Shown: one piece after another, positions 32,959 to 40,237 of the stretch
Layout of the letters: the number at the start of each line of letters is the position of its first letter
How positions within the stretch are numbered: the stretch's first letter is position 1
Source: Candidatus Bipolaricaulota bacterium
GTDB taxonomy: Bacteria; Bipolaricaulota; Bipolaricaulia; M55B111
Reading direction: 5' to 3'
Length of the DNA stretch: 40,237 bases
Assembly: GCA_021735245.1 (NCBI GenBank)
Contig: JAIPHJ010000016.1
Coordinates: forward strand, 1 to 40,237
Translations under genes and position numbers: made by a program
Notes under the pieces: model-generated
Told to the model about the DNA's origin: nothing
Database searches by the model: none
What the model saw: only the letters and a program-made list of their open reading frames with translations

Positions 32959-34263
32959 TTAATCCCAGTCGAGAAGTCTCCGTTCTCCCTCTAGTTCCCG
33001 TATTTCCTTTATATCCTGGGTTACCTCGAGCGTGCCGAGATATTCTCCTTCCTCGTCCCGGACCGGAAAGTACCTGATGTGAACGAATTTCGGCCCCATA
33101 CTTATCCAGAACTCCGCCTTCTCTCTGTTTCCGGCTTTGAACTCCTCAAGAATGCTGTTGACGACGTCGACGCTGTCCGGCGGATGACAGTTCTGAACCG
33201 GACGGCCAAGCACTGTCTTCGTCCGGGGGAATATCCTTTCCCCGCCGGAGAAGTATCTTACCCTGTCGTTGGCATCGATAAAAGTCAAGTCAATCGGCAG
33301 AGTCTCGAATATCGCGTCGAGCTCGGTCGTATTAAGGAATCCGACGTCAAGACTCTGATCCCCGTCTCTAACGGGATTGTAGTCGTCAGTCTGGAGAGAA
33401 CTCACGTCTACCATACCTTTGATCTCCTGGGGAAGCTTCTCCACCTGGCCCTTCTCGATACCCTCAGTTACCTCGTACGGCTGTTTCGGTTCAACGTCGG
33501 GGTTCCAGTCGGCCGGCTCGATTTCGTAGTAGCCTATCCCCCGGCTCTGGTTATGAATCGCGAGCCATTCGCCGTCGGAGAGCAGCTCCTTGACGGTCGG
33601 ATATAAAATGTTGTTTTCCCGGAAAACCATGTCGATGGCGCTCTGAGAAACCTCGTTTGCGGTCTCGGTTATCTCCTCTATCGGCGGTTTACCCTCCCAG
33701 TTATCCCTGTCTAGCAGACCCAGCAGGTCCTTTATCTTTTCCCTTGTTTCGTCGTGCTTCCGCCAGAGAACTTCGGGGACGGAGGTGATGCCGCGTCGTT
33801 CTATGTAGGGGAAAAGCAGGGTTTCCTCGCGGGTGTAATGGGTTCTGCCTATTTTATTGAGCTTGCCGGCAAACTGAGCTAGTTCGCCGAAAGCTTTACC
33901 ACCTTTCTTACCCTGCGTGATGTCCTTGACCCGGAGGCCCAGCTTTTCGGCGTCCTTCGTTATCTCCTCGTTTTCCAGGTAGAGGCTCTTGAGCGGATGT
34001 CCCTCGCCAAGCCCCTCCAGGTCGAACTTATCCTGGACGGATTCGCGGAACAGCTCGACGTGGATGTCGCACATGCTGGCGATTTCTTCCGCGTCCACGC
34101 CTTCCTCCATCATCTCCTGTTCCATCATCGGAATCTCCAGCGGGGAAATTTCCCTCAACAGATCCTTGAATTCTTCCTTTAATTCACCTATCTCGCCCTT
34201 TTCGTGGATCTCCCGGAGCAGTTCTTTGATTCTCTCCTTTCTTTGTTTCTTGCCTTCGTTCAT
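32959..34263 (-). CDS. DUF438 - hemerythrin - PAS domain protein
   Basis: The 434-residue soluble protein has three parts: a DUF438 domain (about 1-80, with MCDIHVELF at 64-72), a hemerythrin HHE domain (about 86-225, with candidate iron ligands His89, His142, Glu146 and His170 and FRENNILYP), and a PAS domain (about 312-425, IDLTFIDANDRVRYFSGGERIF). No kinase, GGDEF or DNA-binding output is present. The hemerythrin part could bind O2 or NO. It lies upstream of the flavodiiron gene and divergent from a MarR regulator, which supports a stress-sensing or iron-repair role. AGGAGG precedes the ATG. Confidence 0.9.
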   Translation of the reverse strand: MNEGKKQRKERIKELLREIHEKGEIGELKEEFKDLLREISPLEIPMMEQEMMEEGVDAEEIASMCDIHVELFRESVQDKFDLEGLGEGHPLKSLYLENEEITKDAEKLGLRVKDITQGKKGGKAFGELAQFAGKLNKIGRTHYTREETLLFPYIERRGITSVPEVLWRKHDETREKIKDLLGLLDRDNWEGKPPIEEITETANEVSQSAIDMVFRENNILYPTVKELLSDGEWLAIHNQSRGIGYYEIEPADWNPDVEPKQPYEVTEGIEKGQVEKLPQEIKGMVDVSSLQTDDYNPVRDGDQSLDVGFLNTTELDAIFETLPIDLTFIDANDRVRYFSGGERIFPRTKTVLGRPVQNCHPPDSVDVVNSILEEFKAGNREKAEFWISMGPKFVHIRYFPVRDEEGEYLGTLEVTQDIKEIRELEGERRLLDWD

Positions 34264-34328
34264 GGTTTTTACCTCCTGCGGACTTCTGACAGCTCTTCAC
34301 CCTATCGTGAATGAATTTACAAAATACC

Positions 34329-34371
34329 TTGAACTTAATTAGGTTATACCCTAGATTTATTTATATGTCAA
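34329..34371. promoter_or_regulatory. Overlapping divergent promoters with a palindromic operator
   Basis: Minus strand, for the DUF438-flavodiiron operon: TTGACA (plus-strand 34366-34371), 17-nt spacer, TATAAC (34343-34348). Plus strand, for the MarR-hcp side: TTGAAC (34329-34334), 17-nt spacer, TAGATT (34352-34357). The near-palindrome TAGGTTATACCCTA (34340-34353, two mismatched positions) overlaps the -10 of the first promoter and the spacer of the second. A bound regulator would control both directions. The minus-strand promoter is the stronger match. Confidence 0.65.
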
Positions 34372-34397
34372 CGCTATGTATTAGCCCAACTATTTAG

Positions 34398-35027
34398 GTG
34401 GTAAAAATCTTTACAGACAAAAGCAAACTTTCCGAAGAACCGGCAAAAATCTCACTTTTATTATATAGAATTTCCCAGGGCATTAATAAACTAATCAGGG
34501 AGAAAGCGAAGGAAAACAACATTTCTTCCACCCAAATTCAGACGATCATCTTTCTCTCCGGGGCTCACCCTCAAAACAAGGACGTGGGCTCCATAGCCAG
34601 AAGGTTACAGATTGCCCAGCCGACGGCCTCGAGGGTTGTAGATTCGCTGGTCAAAAGGGAGCTGGTGAAGAGGGAAAGGAGCGAGGTCGATAGAAGAAAG
34701 ATAAAGCTGGGATTAACGGAAAAAGGGGAGTCAATAACTGAAAGTCTAAATGATATAAGCCGGACCCTGGAGGAAACCGTCCTTAAATTGTCAGAAGACC
34801 AACAGAACGAGCTGAGTCGGGACCTAGTCGAAATTGCTGGCACGCTGCAGAGCCAGGGACACCTGAGCACCGCTTTGACCTGTCAGTACTGCCGGTTTTT
34901 CGACCGGGGAGGCGGAAGTTCCGATGATCAACCCCATCACTGCCAGCTGACCGGGGAAGATCTGAGCCGGGACGAGAGCTCTACGGAGTGGGTCCACAGG
35001 GAAACCGGGGTCAACCTGATCGAGTGA
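34398..35027 (+). CDS. MarR family regulator with C-terminal Cys/His motif
   Basis: Residues 15-150 form a MarR winged helix: SIARRLQIAQPTASRVVDSLVKRELVKRERSEVDRRKIKLGLTEKG carries the recognition helix and wing. A C-terminal extension of about 55 residues has Cys162-x2-Cys165-R-F-F and His180-His181-Cys182, which could bind a metal or Fe-S cluster or act as a thiol switch. A related C-terminal motif occurs in some MarR-like proteins I recall, usually with a further Cys that is absent here. It is divergent from the DUF438-flavodiiron operon and 44 nt upstream of hcp, so it probably controls NO or hydroxylamine defence. GTG 34398 lacks a spaced ribosome site, and no better start is visible. 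Confidence 0.85.
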   Translation: MVKIFTDKSKLSEEPAKISLLLYRISQGINKLIREKAKENNISSTQIQTIIFLSGAHPQNKDVGSIARRLQIAQPTASRVVDSLVKRELVKRERSEVDRRKIKLGLTEKGESITESLNDISRTLEETVLKLSEDQQNELSRDLVEIAGTLQSQGHLSTALTCQYCRFFDRGGGSSDDQPHHCQLTGEDLSRDESSTEWVHRETGVNLIE

Positions 35028-35071
35028 GAAAATTTAATTATATAACTTAACCACAGGAGGAAGTTTTACTA

Positions 35072-36727
35072 ATGAGCATGTTTTGTTATCAATGTCAGGA
35101 GGCAGCCGGAAACGAGGGCTGTACGGTAAAGGGAGTCTGTGGCAAAGAACCCGAGACGGCAAATCTGCAGGATTTATTGATCTGGCTCCTCAAAGGTATC
35201 TCTTACTACGGAGAAAAAGCCAAAGAAGAAGGAGTTACGGACGAAGAAACGAACGTATTCGTGACAGAGAGCCTTTTCGCGACGGTCACAAACGTGAACT
35301 TCGACGACGACTGGTTCGAGCACAGGATAAGCCGGGCACTCGAAATCAGAGATAATATCCGAAAAAAATACGAATCCGCGAACGGTGAACTGGACGAGGC
35401 GGACCTTCCGGAAGCAGCAACCTGGAGATCCCACAAAATCGAGGAGTGCTACAGCAAAGCAAAAGAGGTCGGAGTAAAAGCTACTGAAGACAAAAACTTA
35501 CGGTCTCTGAGAGAACTCCTCACTTACGGAATTAAAGGTATAGCGGCTTACGCGGACCACGCCTACGTTCTGAATAAAAAGAAACAGGATATATTTGATT
35601 TCATTCAGAAGGGTCTCGCCGCGACACTGGACGACAGCCTGGGCGTAGACGACTTAGTTAATCTAGTTGTAGAGTCGGGAAATATTGCCGTTGAGACCAT
35701 GGAAACGCTGGATAAGGCCAATACGGGCGCTTACGGAGACCCTGAACCGACAGAAGTAAACATCGGGGTCAGAGACAACCCGGGGATCCTGATCAGCGGC
35801 CACGACCTCAAAGACATGGAGGAGCTTCTCGAACAGACCGAAGGTGAAGGCGTAGATGTCTACACGCACGGAGAGATGATGCCGGCAAACGCCTATCCGG
35901 CCTTCAAAAAGTACGACCACTTCGTCGGCAACTACGGAAATTCCTGGTGGAAGCAGAACAAGGAGTTCGAAAAGTTTAACGGGCCCATCCTGATGACGAC
36001 CAACTGTCTCGTCCCTCCCGAAGATTCTTACAAAGAAAGAGTTTACACGACCGGGGTGGTCGGATTTCCCGGACTTACCCATATCGAGGACAGGAAAAAC
36101 GGCGGTCAGAAGGACTTCTGGGAGATAATCGATCAGGCGAAAGACACGGAGCCGCCAGGGGAGCTGGAAACTGGCTCCATACCCGGAGGCTTCGCCCACG
36201 ACGCCGTACTGAGCAGGGCAGACGATATCATCAAGGGAATACAGTCGGGCGATATTAGAGGGTTCGTGGTCATGGGTGGTTGCGACGGAAGGCACGCTTC
36301 CAGGGATTATTTCAAAGACGTGGCCCGGGAACTACCCGAGGATACAATTATATTGACCGCCGGCTGCGCTAAATTCCGCTACAACAAGCTGGACCTGGGC
36401 ACGATAAACGGAATACCGCGGGTCCTGGATGCCGGACAGTGCAACGACTCCTACTCGTTAATCAAAATCGCGAAGGAGCTCGCGGAGGCAACCGGCGTCG
36501 ACGACATAAACGAACTACCGATCTCCTACGACATCGCCTGGTACGAACAGAAAGCAGTCACCGTACTTCTGGCTTTATTGAGCCAGGGAGTGGAAGGGAT
36601 CCGACTCGGTCCGACGCTTCCCGCGTTTGTCTCGGAGGACGTCCTGGACGTCCTGGTCGATAAATTTAACCTCAAACCGACCGGTTCCGTCGAAGACGAC
36701 GTAGAGGCAATACTCGAAGAGCTTTAA
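35072..36727 (+). CDS. hcp: Hydroxylamine reductase (hybrid cluster protein)
   Basis: The 551-residue protein has the N-terminal cluster motif Cys5-x2-Cys8-x8-Cys17-x5-Cys23. Hybrid [4Fe-2S-2O] cluster ligands appear in [43 protein letters not shown] and [10 protein letters not shown]. Hcp enzymes reduce hydroxylamine and, in work on E. coli, NO, and protect anaerobes from nitrosative stress. The usual electron partner Hcr is not encoded here. It follows the MarR gene by 44 nt, with an AT-rich imperfect palindrome (TTAATTATATAACTTAA) and AGGAGG in the gap. Two terminators follow it. Confidence 0.96.
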   Translation: MSMFCYQCQEAAGNEGCTVKGVCGKEPETANLQDLLIWLLKGISYYGEKAKEEGVTDEETNVFVTESLFATVTNVNFDDDWFEHRISRALEIRDNIRKKYESANGELDEADLPEAATWRSHKIEECYSKAKEVGVKATEDKNLRSLRELLTYGIKGIAAYADHAYVLNKKKQDIFDFIQKGLAATLDDSLGVDDLVNLVVESGNIAVETMETLDKANTGAYGDPEPTEVNIGVRDNPGILISGHDLKDMEELLEQTEGEGVDVYTHGEMMPANAYPAFKKYDHFVGNYGNSWWKQNKEFEKFNGPILMTTNCLVPPEDSYKERVYTTGVVGFPGLTHIEDRKNGGQKDFWEIIDQAKDTEPPGELETGSIPGGFAHDAVLSRADDIIKGIQSGDIRGFVVMGGCDGRHASRDYFKDVARELPEDTIILTAGCAKFRYNKLDLGTINGIPRVLDAGQCNDSYSLIKIAKELAEATGVDDINELPISYDIAWYEQKAVTVLLALLSQGVEGIRLGPTLPAFVSEDVLDVLVDKFNLKPTGSVEDDVEAILEEL

Positions 36728-36796
36728 TTAGTTGAAGGGTGTTCGTAACCGAAAGCCAGCCGGAAAACTAATTTGAGAGAATTAATCTGACACACA

Positions 36797-36821
36797 AAAG
36801 CCCCGTTAGAAGCGGGGCTTT
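36797..36821. terminator. Intrinsic terminator after hcp (first of two)
   Basis: AAAGCCCCG (36797-36805), 7-nt loop, CGGGGCTTT (36813-36821). A-run and T-run flank the GC stem on both sides, so it can act in both directions between convergent hcp and the zinc-ribbon gene. Confidence 0.85.
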
Positions 36822-36826
36822 AACGG

Positions 36827-36856
36827 AAAAAGGCGACCCACTCGGGCCGCCTTTTT
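36827..36856. terminator. Intrinsic terminator (second of two)
   Basis: AAAAAGGCG (36827-36835) pairs with CGCCTTTTT (36848-36856), with an inner CC/GG extension. It lies 5 nt from the first terminator. The A5 and T5 tails make it bidirectional, probably serving the minus-strand gene ending at 36894. Confidence 0.88.
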
Positions 36857-36893
36857 AGTTGAGGGTTATTGAGTCTAAAGATTATCGACAGCG

Positions 36894-37085
36894 TTAGATT
36901 AAATTTTTACCTTCACCGGAGCTATCCTCCAGGTTGTGCTCCCAGTCGCAGCTGGTGCACCTTTCTGCCCTCGGAGATTCTATTCCTCTTTCCGCATCGT
37001 TCTCCTCGTCCTTTCCGACCAGCACTTCAATTTTAGCTCCACACTTTGGGCAATTGTCGCCTTCGTTAACCACCCATTTTGACAT
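36894..37085 (-). CDS. Small double-CxxC zinc-ribbon protein
   Basis: The 63-residue acidic protein has Cys12-x2-Cys15 (NCPKCGAKIEVL) and a second CTSC at about 43-46, a zinc ribbon or rubredoxin-like metal knuckle. I do not recognise a family with a known task. The AAGGAGGT site upstream of the ATG is strong, so it is surely expressed. Its place beside hcp and the flavodiiron locus raises the option of a redox or metal role; the CxxC spacing (27 residues between pairs) resembles rubredoxin only loosely. Confidence 0.75.
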   Translation of the reverse strand: MSKWVVNEGDNCPKCGAKIEVLVGKDEENDAERGIESPRAERCTSCDWEHNLEDSSGEGKNLI

Positions 37086-37211
37086 TTTCGACCTCCTTAC
37101 AGGGTAATTAAGTATAAAATTTTTCTGAAGTTTAGCAAAAAATCGCCTGGATAGCTAAGAGGGGACCTATCTTCTATTTTGACTGGAAACTATGAAGGTT
37201 CCTATCCGATA

Positions 37212-39395
37212 TTATTCAGAGGCTCTCCGGGTTAACCTTTCCGAAAGCAAGGTGTACCGATCTTCCACCTTCTCGTTACTTACGGCAATGCCAATAGCTT
37301 TCTTCGTTCCTACAATTACCGCCAGATCCCTGGCCCGGGTTAGGGCGGTGTAAAGCAGATTACGCTGCAGCATCATGTAGTGCTGAGTGAGCAGGGGGAT
37401 AACAACTACCGGGTATTCGCTGCCCTGGCTTTTGTGAATGGTGACAGCGTAAGCCAATACGAGCTCTGACAGGTCTCCGGTATCGTAACTTGCCCGCTTG
37501 TCGGGAGCAAACTGGACCATAATGCCGGACTGGTTATCGTTTACGCCGACTATCCTGCCGATGTCCCCGTTGAATACTCCCTTCTCGTAGTTGTTTCTTA
37601 TCTGCATTACTCTGTCCCTTTTTATGAATTTCCGGCTGGAAAGGGGCAAATCTATTGGCTCTCCCGCATTGAGCCTATCCTGGAGCAGCTTGTTTAAGCT
37701 ATCTACACCGGCCTCTCCCCTGTGCATCGGTGCCAGTACCTGAATGTCGCTTTTTGGGTTCAGGTTGTACTTTTTCGGAAGCCTGTAATCCACCAGGTTA
37801 ACCACTTTTTTTGCTACCTCTTCCGACTCCGACTCCTCTATGAAGAAAAAGTCACCGTCCGGACTGTTTTTCAGGTTCGGGAAGTCACCCTGATTTATCC
37901 GGTGGGCGTTGGTTACTATCCGGCTCTCCCTGGCCTGGCGGAATATCTCGGTCAGCTCTACCCTGGCTACCGCCTCCGAGTTCAGCAGTTCGTGGAGGAC
38001 GTTTCCGGCTCCGACCGAAGGCAGCTGGTCCTTGTCCCCAACCAGAATCAGCCTGGCTCTGTCGGGTACAGCTTTAAGTAAATTATTAGCCAGGAGCATG
38101 TCGACCATACTAACTTCGTCTACGATGACTGCGTCCGCATCCAGCTTGTTATTTTCATCGTGTTCGAACCTATTGGGCGGCCGAAAGCCCAGCAATCGGT
38201 GAATCGTCTCCGCTTCTCTACCAGTTGCTTCCTCTAGTCTTTTTGCCGCCCTGCCGGTGGGAGCAGCTAACCCTACTTCCTTGTCCAGCTTCTCCATCAG
38301 CTCGATTATTCCCTGCAGTACGGTTGTTTTGCCCGTACCGGGCCCGCCAGTTATTAAGAGCACTTTGTCCGTGACGCTTTTCTTTATCGCCGAAATTTGG
38401 TCTTTGTTGTAGTCTATTTCCCTGGTTTCGGTAAACTTTTCCACCATGTCGGCAACGGTCCCCTCGTTCACCCTTGGCGAACGTTTCATCAATTCCTCTA
38501 TCCTGTTAACCACGCCGACTTCGCCGTAGTAGAAGGGGGCCAGGTACTGCGGAGTTCCCTCTCCCAGATCGGATTCTTCTATTATACGTTCTTCCCGAAT
38601 CAATTCGTCCACTGCAGGTTGTATTTGCTCCTTCTGAGCATCCAGAAGTTCAGCGGCATTTTCAACCAGTTCCCGTCGGGGTAAATACAGGTGACCATCG
38701 TTTGTCGCTTCCTGCAGGGCGTACTCGACTCCGGCCTTCAGGCGGGGCAGTTCGGCCTCCCCGAGTCCCAGCTTCCTGGCAATTCTGTCGGCGGTTCTGA
38801 AGCCGATACCGAAGACGTCCCGGGCGAGCTGATAGGGGTCATCTTCCAGTATTTCTACCGTATCCTCTCCGTACTCTTTGTAGATCTTGACCGAATACGC
38901 AGTGCTTACCCCGTGTTCTTTGAGGAAGATCATTATGTTCCGGATCTCTTTCCCTTCCTTCCAGCCCTCCTTTATTCTCTCCAAACGATGGGTGCCGATA
39001 CCCTCGACCTCAGTGAGTTTGTCGGGATTTTGATCTATTACGTTTAGGGAGTCTTCTCCAAACTTATCCGTAATCCTCTCGGCAATCACCGGACCTACCC
39101 CGTCTATGAAGTCGGAGGCGAGGTACTGCTGGATGCCGGCTTCAGTGGCCGGCAGGTCTATCCTGCAGTTCTTTACCTGGAATTGCCTCCCGTACTCACT
39201 GTGGTGGTCCCAAAAGCCTTTGAGGTTCAACTTCTGTCCGGGGAAGACGGCCGGTAGGTTTCCGACAACCGTAATCTCGTCTTCGATCATGTTTTCGGGG
39301 GCTGCGCGGGCAACGGTGAAGCCGTTTTCTTCATCCTGATAGACTATTCTTTCCAGACTGACCTTTATTTGTTTTAGTCCGTTATTGTTTGCCAT
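37212..39395 (-). CDS. recD2: RecD2-type SF1B DNA helicase
   Basis: The protein has 727 residues from ATG 39395. Its N-terminal OB-like and helix-hairpin-helix regions contain VEGIGTHRLERIKEGW and GIGFRTADRIARKLG. The helicase core has Walker A GGPGTGKT at about 350-357, DAVIVDEVSMVDM (motif II), LVGDKDQLPSVGAGNVL and VTIHKSQGSEYP (motif VI region). Such RecD2/YrrC helicases act 5' to 3' without RecBC, in repair and replication. The frame could extend to TTG 39434, but ATG 39395 has a promoter -10 just 6 nt upstream and no ribosome site, suggesting a leaderless mRNA. No recB or recC gene is in view. Confidence 0.93.
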   Translation of the reverse strand: MANNNGLKQIKVSLERIVYQDEENGFTVARAAPENMIEDEITVVGNLPAVFPGQKLNLKGFWDHHSEYGRQFQVKNCRIDLPATEAGIQQYLASDFIDGVGPVIAERITDKFGEDSLNVIDQNPDKLTEVEGIGTHRLERIKEGWKEGKEIRNIMIFLKEHGVSTAYSVKIYKEYGEDTVEILEDDPYQLARDVFGIGFRTADRIARKLGLGEAELPRLKAGVEYALQEATNDGHLYLPRRELVENAAELLDAQKEQIQPAVDELIREERIIEESDLGEGTPQYLAPFYYGEVGVVNRIEELMKRSPRVNEGTVADMVEKFTETREIDYNKDQISAIKKSVTDKVLLITGGPGTGKTTVLQGIIELMEKLDKEVGLAAPTGRAAKRLEEATGREAETIHRLLGFRPPNRFEHDENNKLDADAVIVDEVSMVDMLLANNLLKAVPDRARLILVGDKDQLPSVGAGNVLHELLNSEAVARVELTEIFRQARESRIVTNAHRINQGDFPNLKNSPDGDFFFIEESESEEVAKKVVNLVDYRLPKKYNLNPKSDIQVLAPMHRGEAGVDSLNKLLQDRLNAGEPIDLPLSSRKFIKRDRVMQIRNNYEKGVFNGDIGRIVGVNDNQSGIMVQFAPDKRASYDTGDLSELVLAYAVTIHKSQGSEYPVVVIPLLTQHYMMLQRNLLYTALTRARDLAVIVGTKKAIGIAVSNEKVEDRYTLLSERLTRRASE

Positions 39396-39401
39396 GGATA
39401 G

Positions 39402-39431
39402 ATTATACGGGTAGAAGGAGTGCGGGGTAAA
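39402..39431 (-). promoter_or_regulatory. Promoter placing the recD2 start codon at +1
   Basis: On the minus strand TTTACC (39426-39431) and a perfect TATAAT (39402-39407) have an 18-nt spacer. The TATAAT ends 6 nt before the ATG of recD2, so transcription would begin at or next to the A of the start codon. Confidence 0.6.
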
Positions 39432-39605
39432 CAACTAAGGGCACAGACAAACCAACCGCCTGCGATGCTATTAGAAAGAAGAACAGATAGTACTCTCAAA
39501 GAGAAAGAGTTTCGGTGCCATTGCCGGAACTTGGAATTTGCCGAACAAGCTGTTAAGATCATCCAGTTGCCAAGAGGAGAGCCGGGCTAATTCTATCGGG
39601 TTCTC

Positions 39606-39631
39606 GGGGAAAATTTGGCCAATGTTTCCCC
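39606..39631 (+). other. Leader hairpin before the small membrane protein gene
   Basis: GGGGAAA (39606-39612) pairs with TTTCCCC (39625-39631), with the palindrome TTGGCCAA in the 12-nt loop. It lies 33 nt before the GTG of the next gene. The rest of 39432-39660 shows no gene or convincing promoter for the plus strand. Confidence 0.35.
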
Positions 39632-39664
39632 CAGGGCCTCGACCTATAGTTAAGGAGAAAAAAC

Positions 39665-39949
39665 GTGCAAACTAAAAACATTGTTCGCGTTGCGATCGTG
39701 GTAGCGTTAATTTTACTGGTGCCCTTGATAGCCATGCAGTTCACCGATGAAGTGGTCTGGAGTTTGGCTGATTTTGTTATTATGGGTACCCTTTTATTCG
39801 GCACCGGCCTCGCGCTTGAAGTCGTGCTGAAAAAGCTCACCGAACCAGTATATCGAGTCACTTCGTGCACGGTGATTGTGGTAACGTTTCTCCTTATTTG
39901 GGCGGAACTTGCCGTCGGCGTCTTCGGGACTCCGTGGGCGGGATCTTGA
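39665..39949 (+). CDS. Small three-helix membrane protein of unknown function
   Basis: The 94-residue protein has helices at about 7-26, 34-56 and 64-88, with an acidic patch between the first two (FTDEVVWSLADF) and the ending LIWAELAVGVFGTPWAGS. The pattern of the two WSLADF/WAELAVG segments recalls a small family seen in other bacteria, but I cannot give it a function. GTG 39665 is preceded by AAGGAG. It is divergent from recD2 and monocistronic in this view. Confidence 0.75.
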   Translation: MQTKNIVRVAIVVALILLVPLIAMQFTDEVVWSLADFVIMGTLLFGTGLALEVVLKKLTEPVYRVTSCTVIVVTFLLIWAELAVGVFGTPWAGS

Positions 39950-40099
39950 TTGTAACCTAAGTCGAGCAATTCTCTCTCCTAAGACCAACTTCTAGTTCAG
40001 TCTACAAGAAAAATCGTCCTTATTTGAGAAACTTAGTTATCTTCACCCGTTAGGTGGTATCTAAAGCGGTAAATCAAATTGCGCTTCCCACACTTTCAA

Positions 40100-40237
40100 C
40101 CAGCACCTAGTTTAATATCGATAATTAACCGTGGTAAATACCTTCAACAAAAAACCTCTTCTGTAAACCGGTTTCACGTTCGAAGTTCATATTAAACTGG
40201 GTGCTGGACCAATTTCTGTTTACCAAATAAGCCTTCG
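40100..40237 (+). repeat. Dispersed intergenic repeat, copy R3, with internal inverted repeat (cut by window end)
   Basis: From 40149 it matches R1 (1-90) at about 88%. CCAGCACCTAGTTTAATAT (40100-40118) is the inverse of 40190-40208, with one mismatch in 19, so the unit is a large palindrome. Further out, CTTATTTGAGAAAC (near 40019-40033) is the inverse of GTTTACCAAATAAG (near 40218-40231). The rest of 39950-40099 shows no gene. The right end lies beyond the window. Confidence 0.75.

Noticed and set aside
35663-36295. 210-codon open frame antisense to hcp
   Set aside because: hcp on the plus strand carries all cluster ligands; the antisense frame has no motif or ribosome site.
1-40237. Similar window ends as sign of a circular replicon
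   Set aside because: The two ends are only about 88% identical with a gap, so they are different repeat copies and not one overlapping sequence.

Overview
This window is bacterial (alaS, dnaN, infB, rbfA, tmk, lspA). The coding DNA is dense and near-balanced in base composition, with strikingly Asp/Glu-rich proteins such as IF-2, DnaN, AlaRS and RbfA. That acidity suggests a halophile or halotolerant organism, which is inference only. The sugar-binding protein has a signal peptide but no lipobox cysteine, and there is an RND exporter with a LolA-like partner, so I lean towards a diderm. Flavodiiron protein, hybrid cluster protein, a hemerythrin/PAS protein and [NiFe]-hydrogenase maturation genes point to an anaerobe. 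I cannot name the taxon.

Layout. 1-6257 (+): a dispersed repeat, then a serine-type operon (class V aminotransferase, 3-phosphoglycerate dehydrogenase, DUF1015 protein) running into alaS. 6502-9393 (-): dnaN, tmk, lspA and a degenerate dUTPase/dCTP-deaminase-fold protein. 9847-12189 (+): hypC-hypD-hypE with translational overlaps. 12580-15008 (+): infB-ylxP-rbfA behind a 390-bp leader. 15062-18915 (+): a TetR regulator, an RND/MMPL exporter and a LolA-like lipoprotein-sorting homologue; two matching operators link the regulator to the exporter. 18918-19161: remains of a permease gene. 19486-31380 (+): a carbohydrate locus with an ABC binding protein, two permeases, a membrane protein, a decayed IS1595-like transposase, and then GH38, GH13 and GH31 glycosidases. 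No ABC ATPase is present. 31719-37085: a nitrosative/oxidative stress block with flavodiiron protein and DUF438-hemerythrin-PAS protein (-), a divergent MarR with a C-terminal Cys/His motif, hydroxylamine reductase (+) and a small zinc ribbon (-). 37212-39949: a RecD2-type helicase (-) that appears to be transcribed as a leaderless mRNA, and a divergent small membrane protein.

Intergenic DNA is unusually structured. One repeat family lies at both ends of the window and, at 98% identity and inverted, at 31.4 kb. Four intergenic regions carry long nested imperfect inverted repeats. The most interesting leads are the MarR/Hcp/FDP stress module with its operator-promoter overlap, the TetR operator pair, the DUF1015 protein in a serine operon, the dUTPase-like protein lacking its catalytic motifs, and the repeat/palindrome family.
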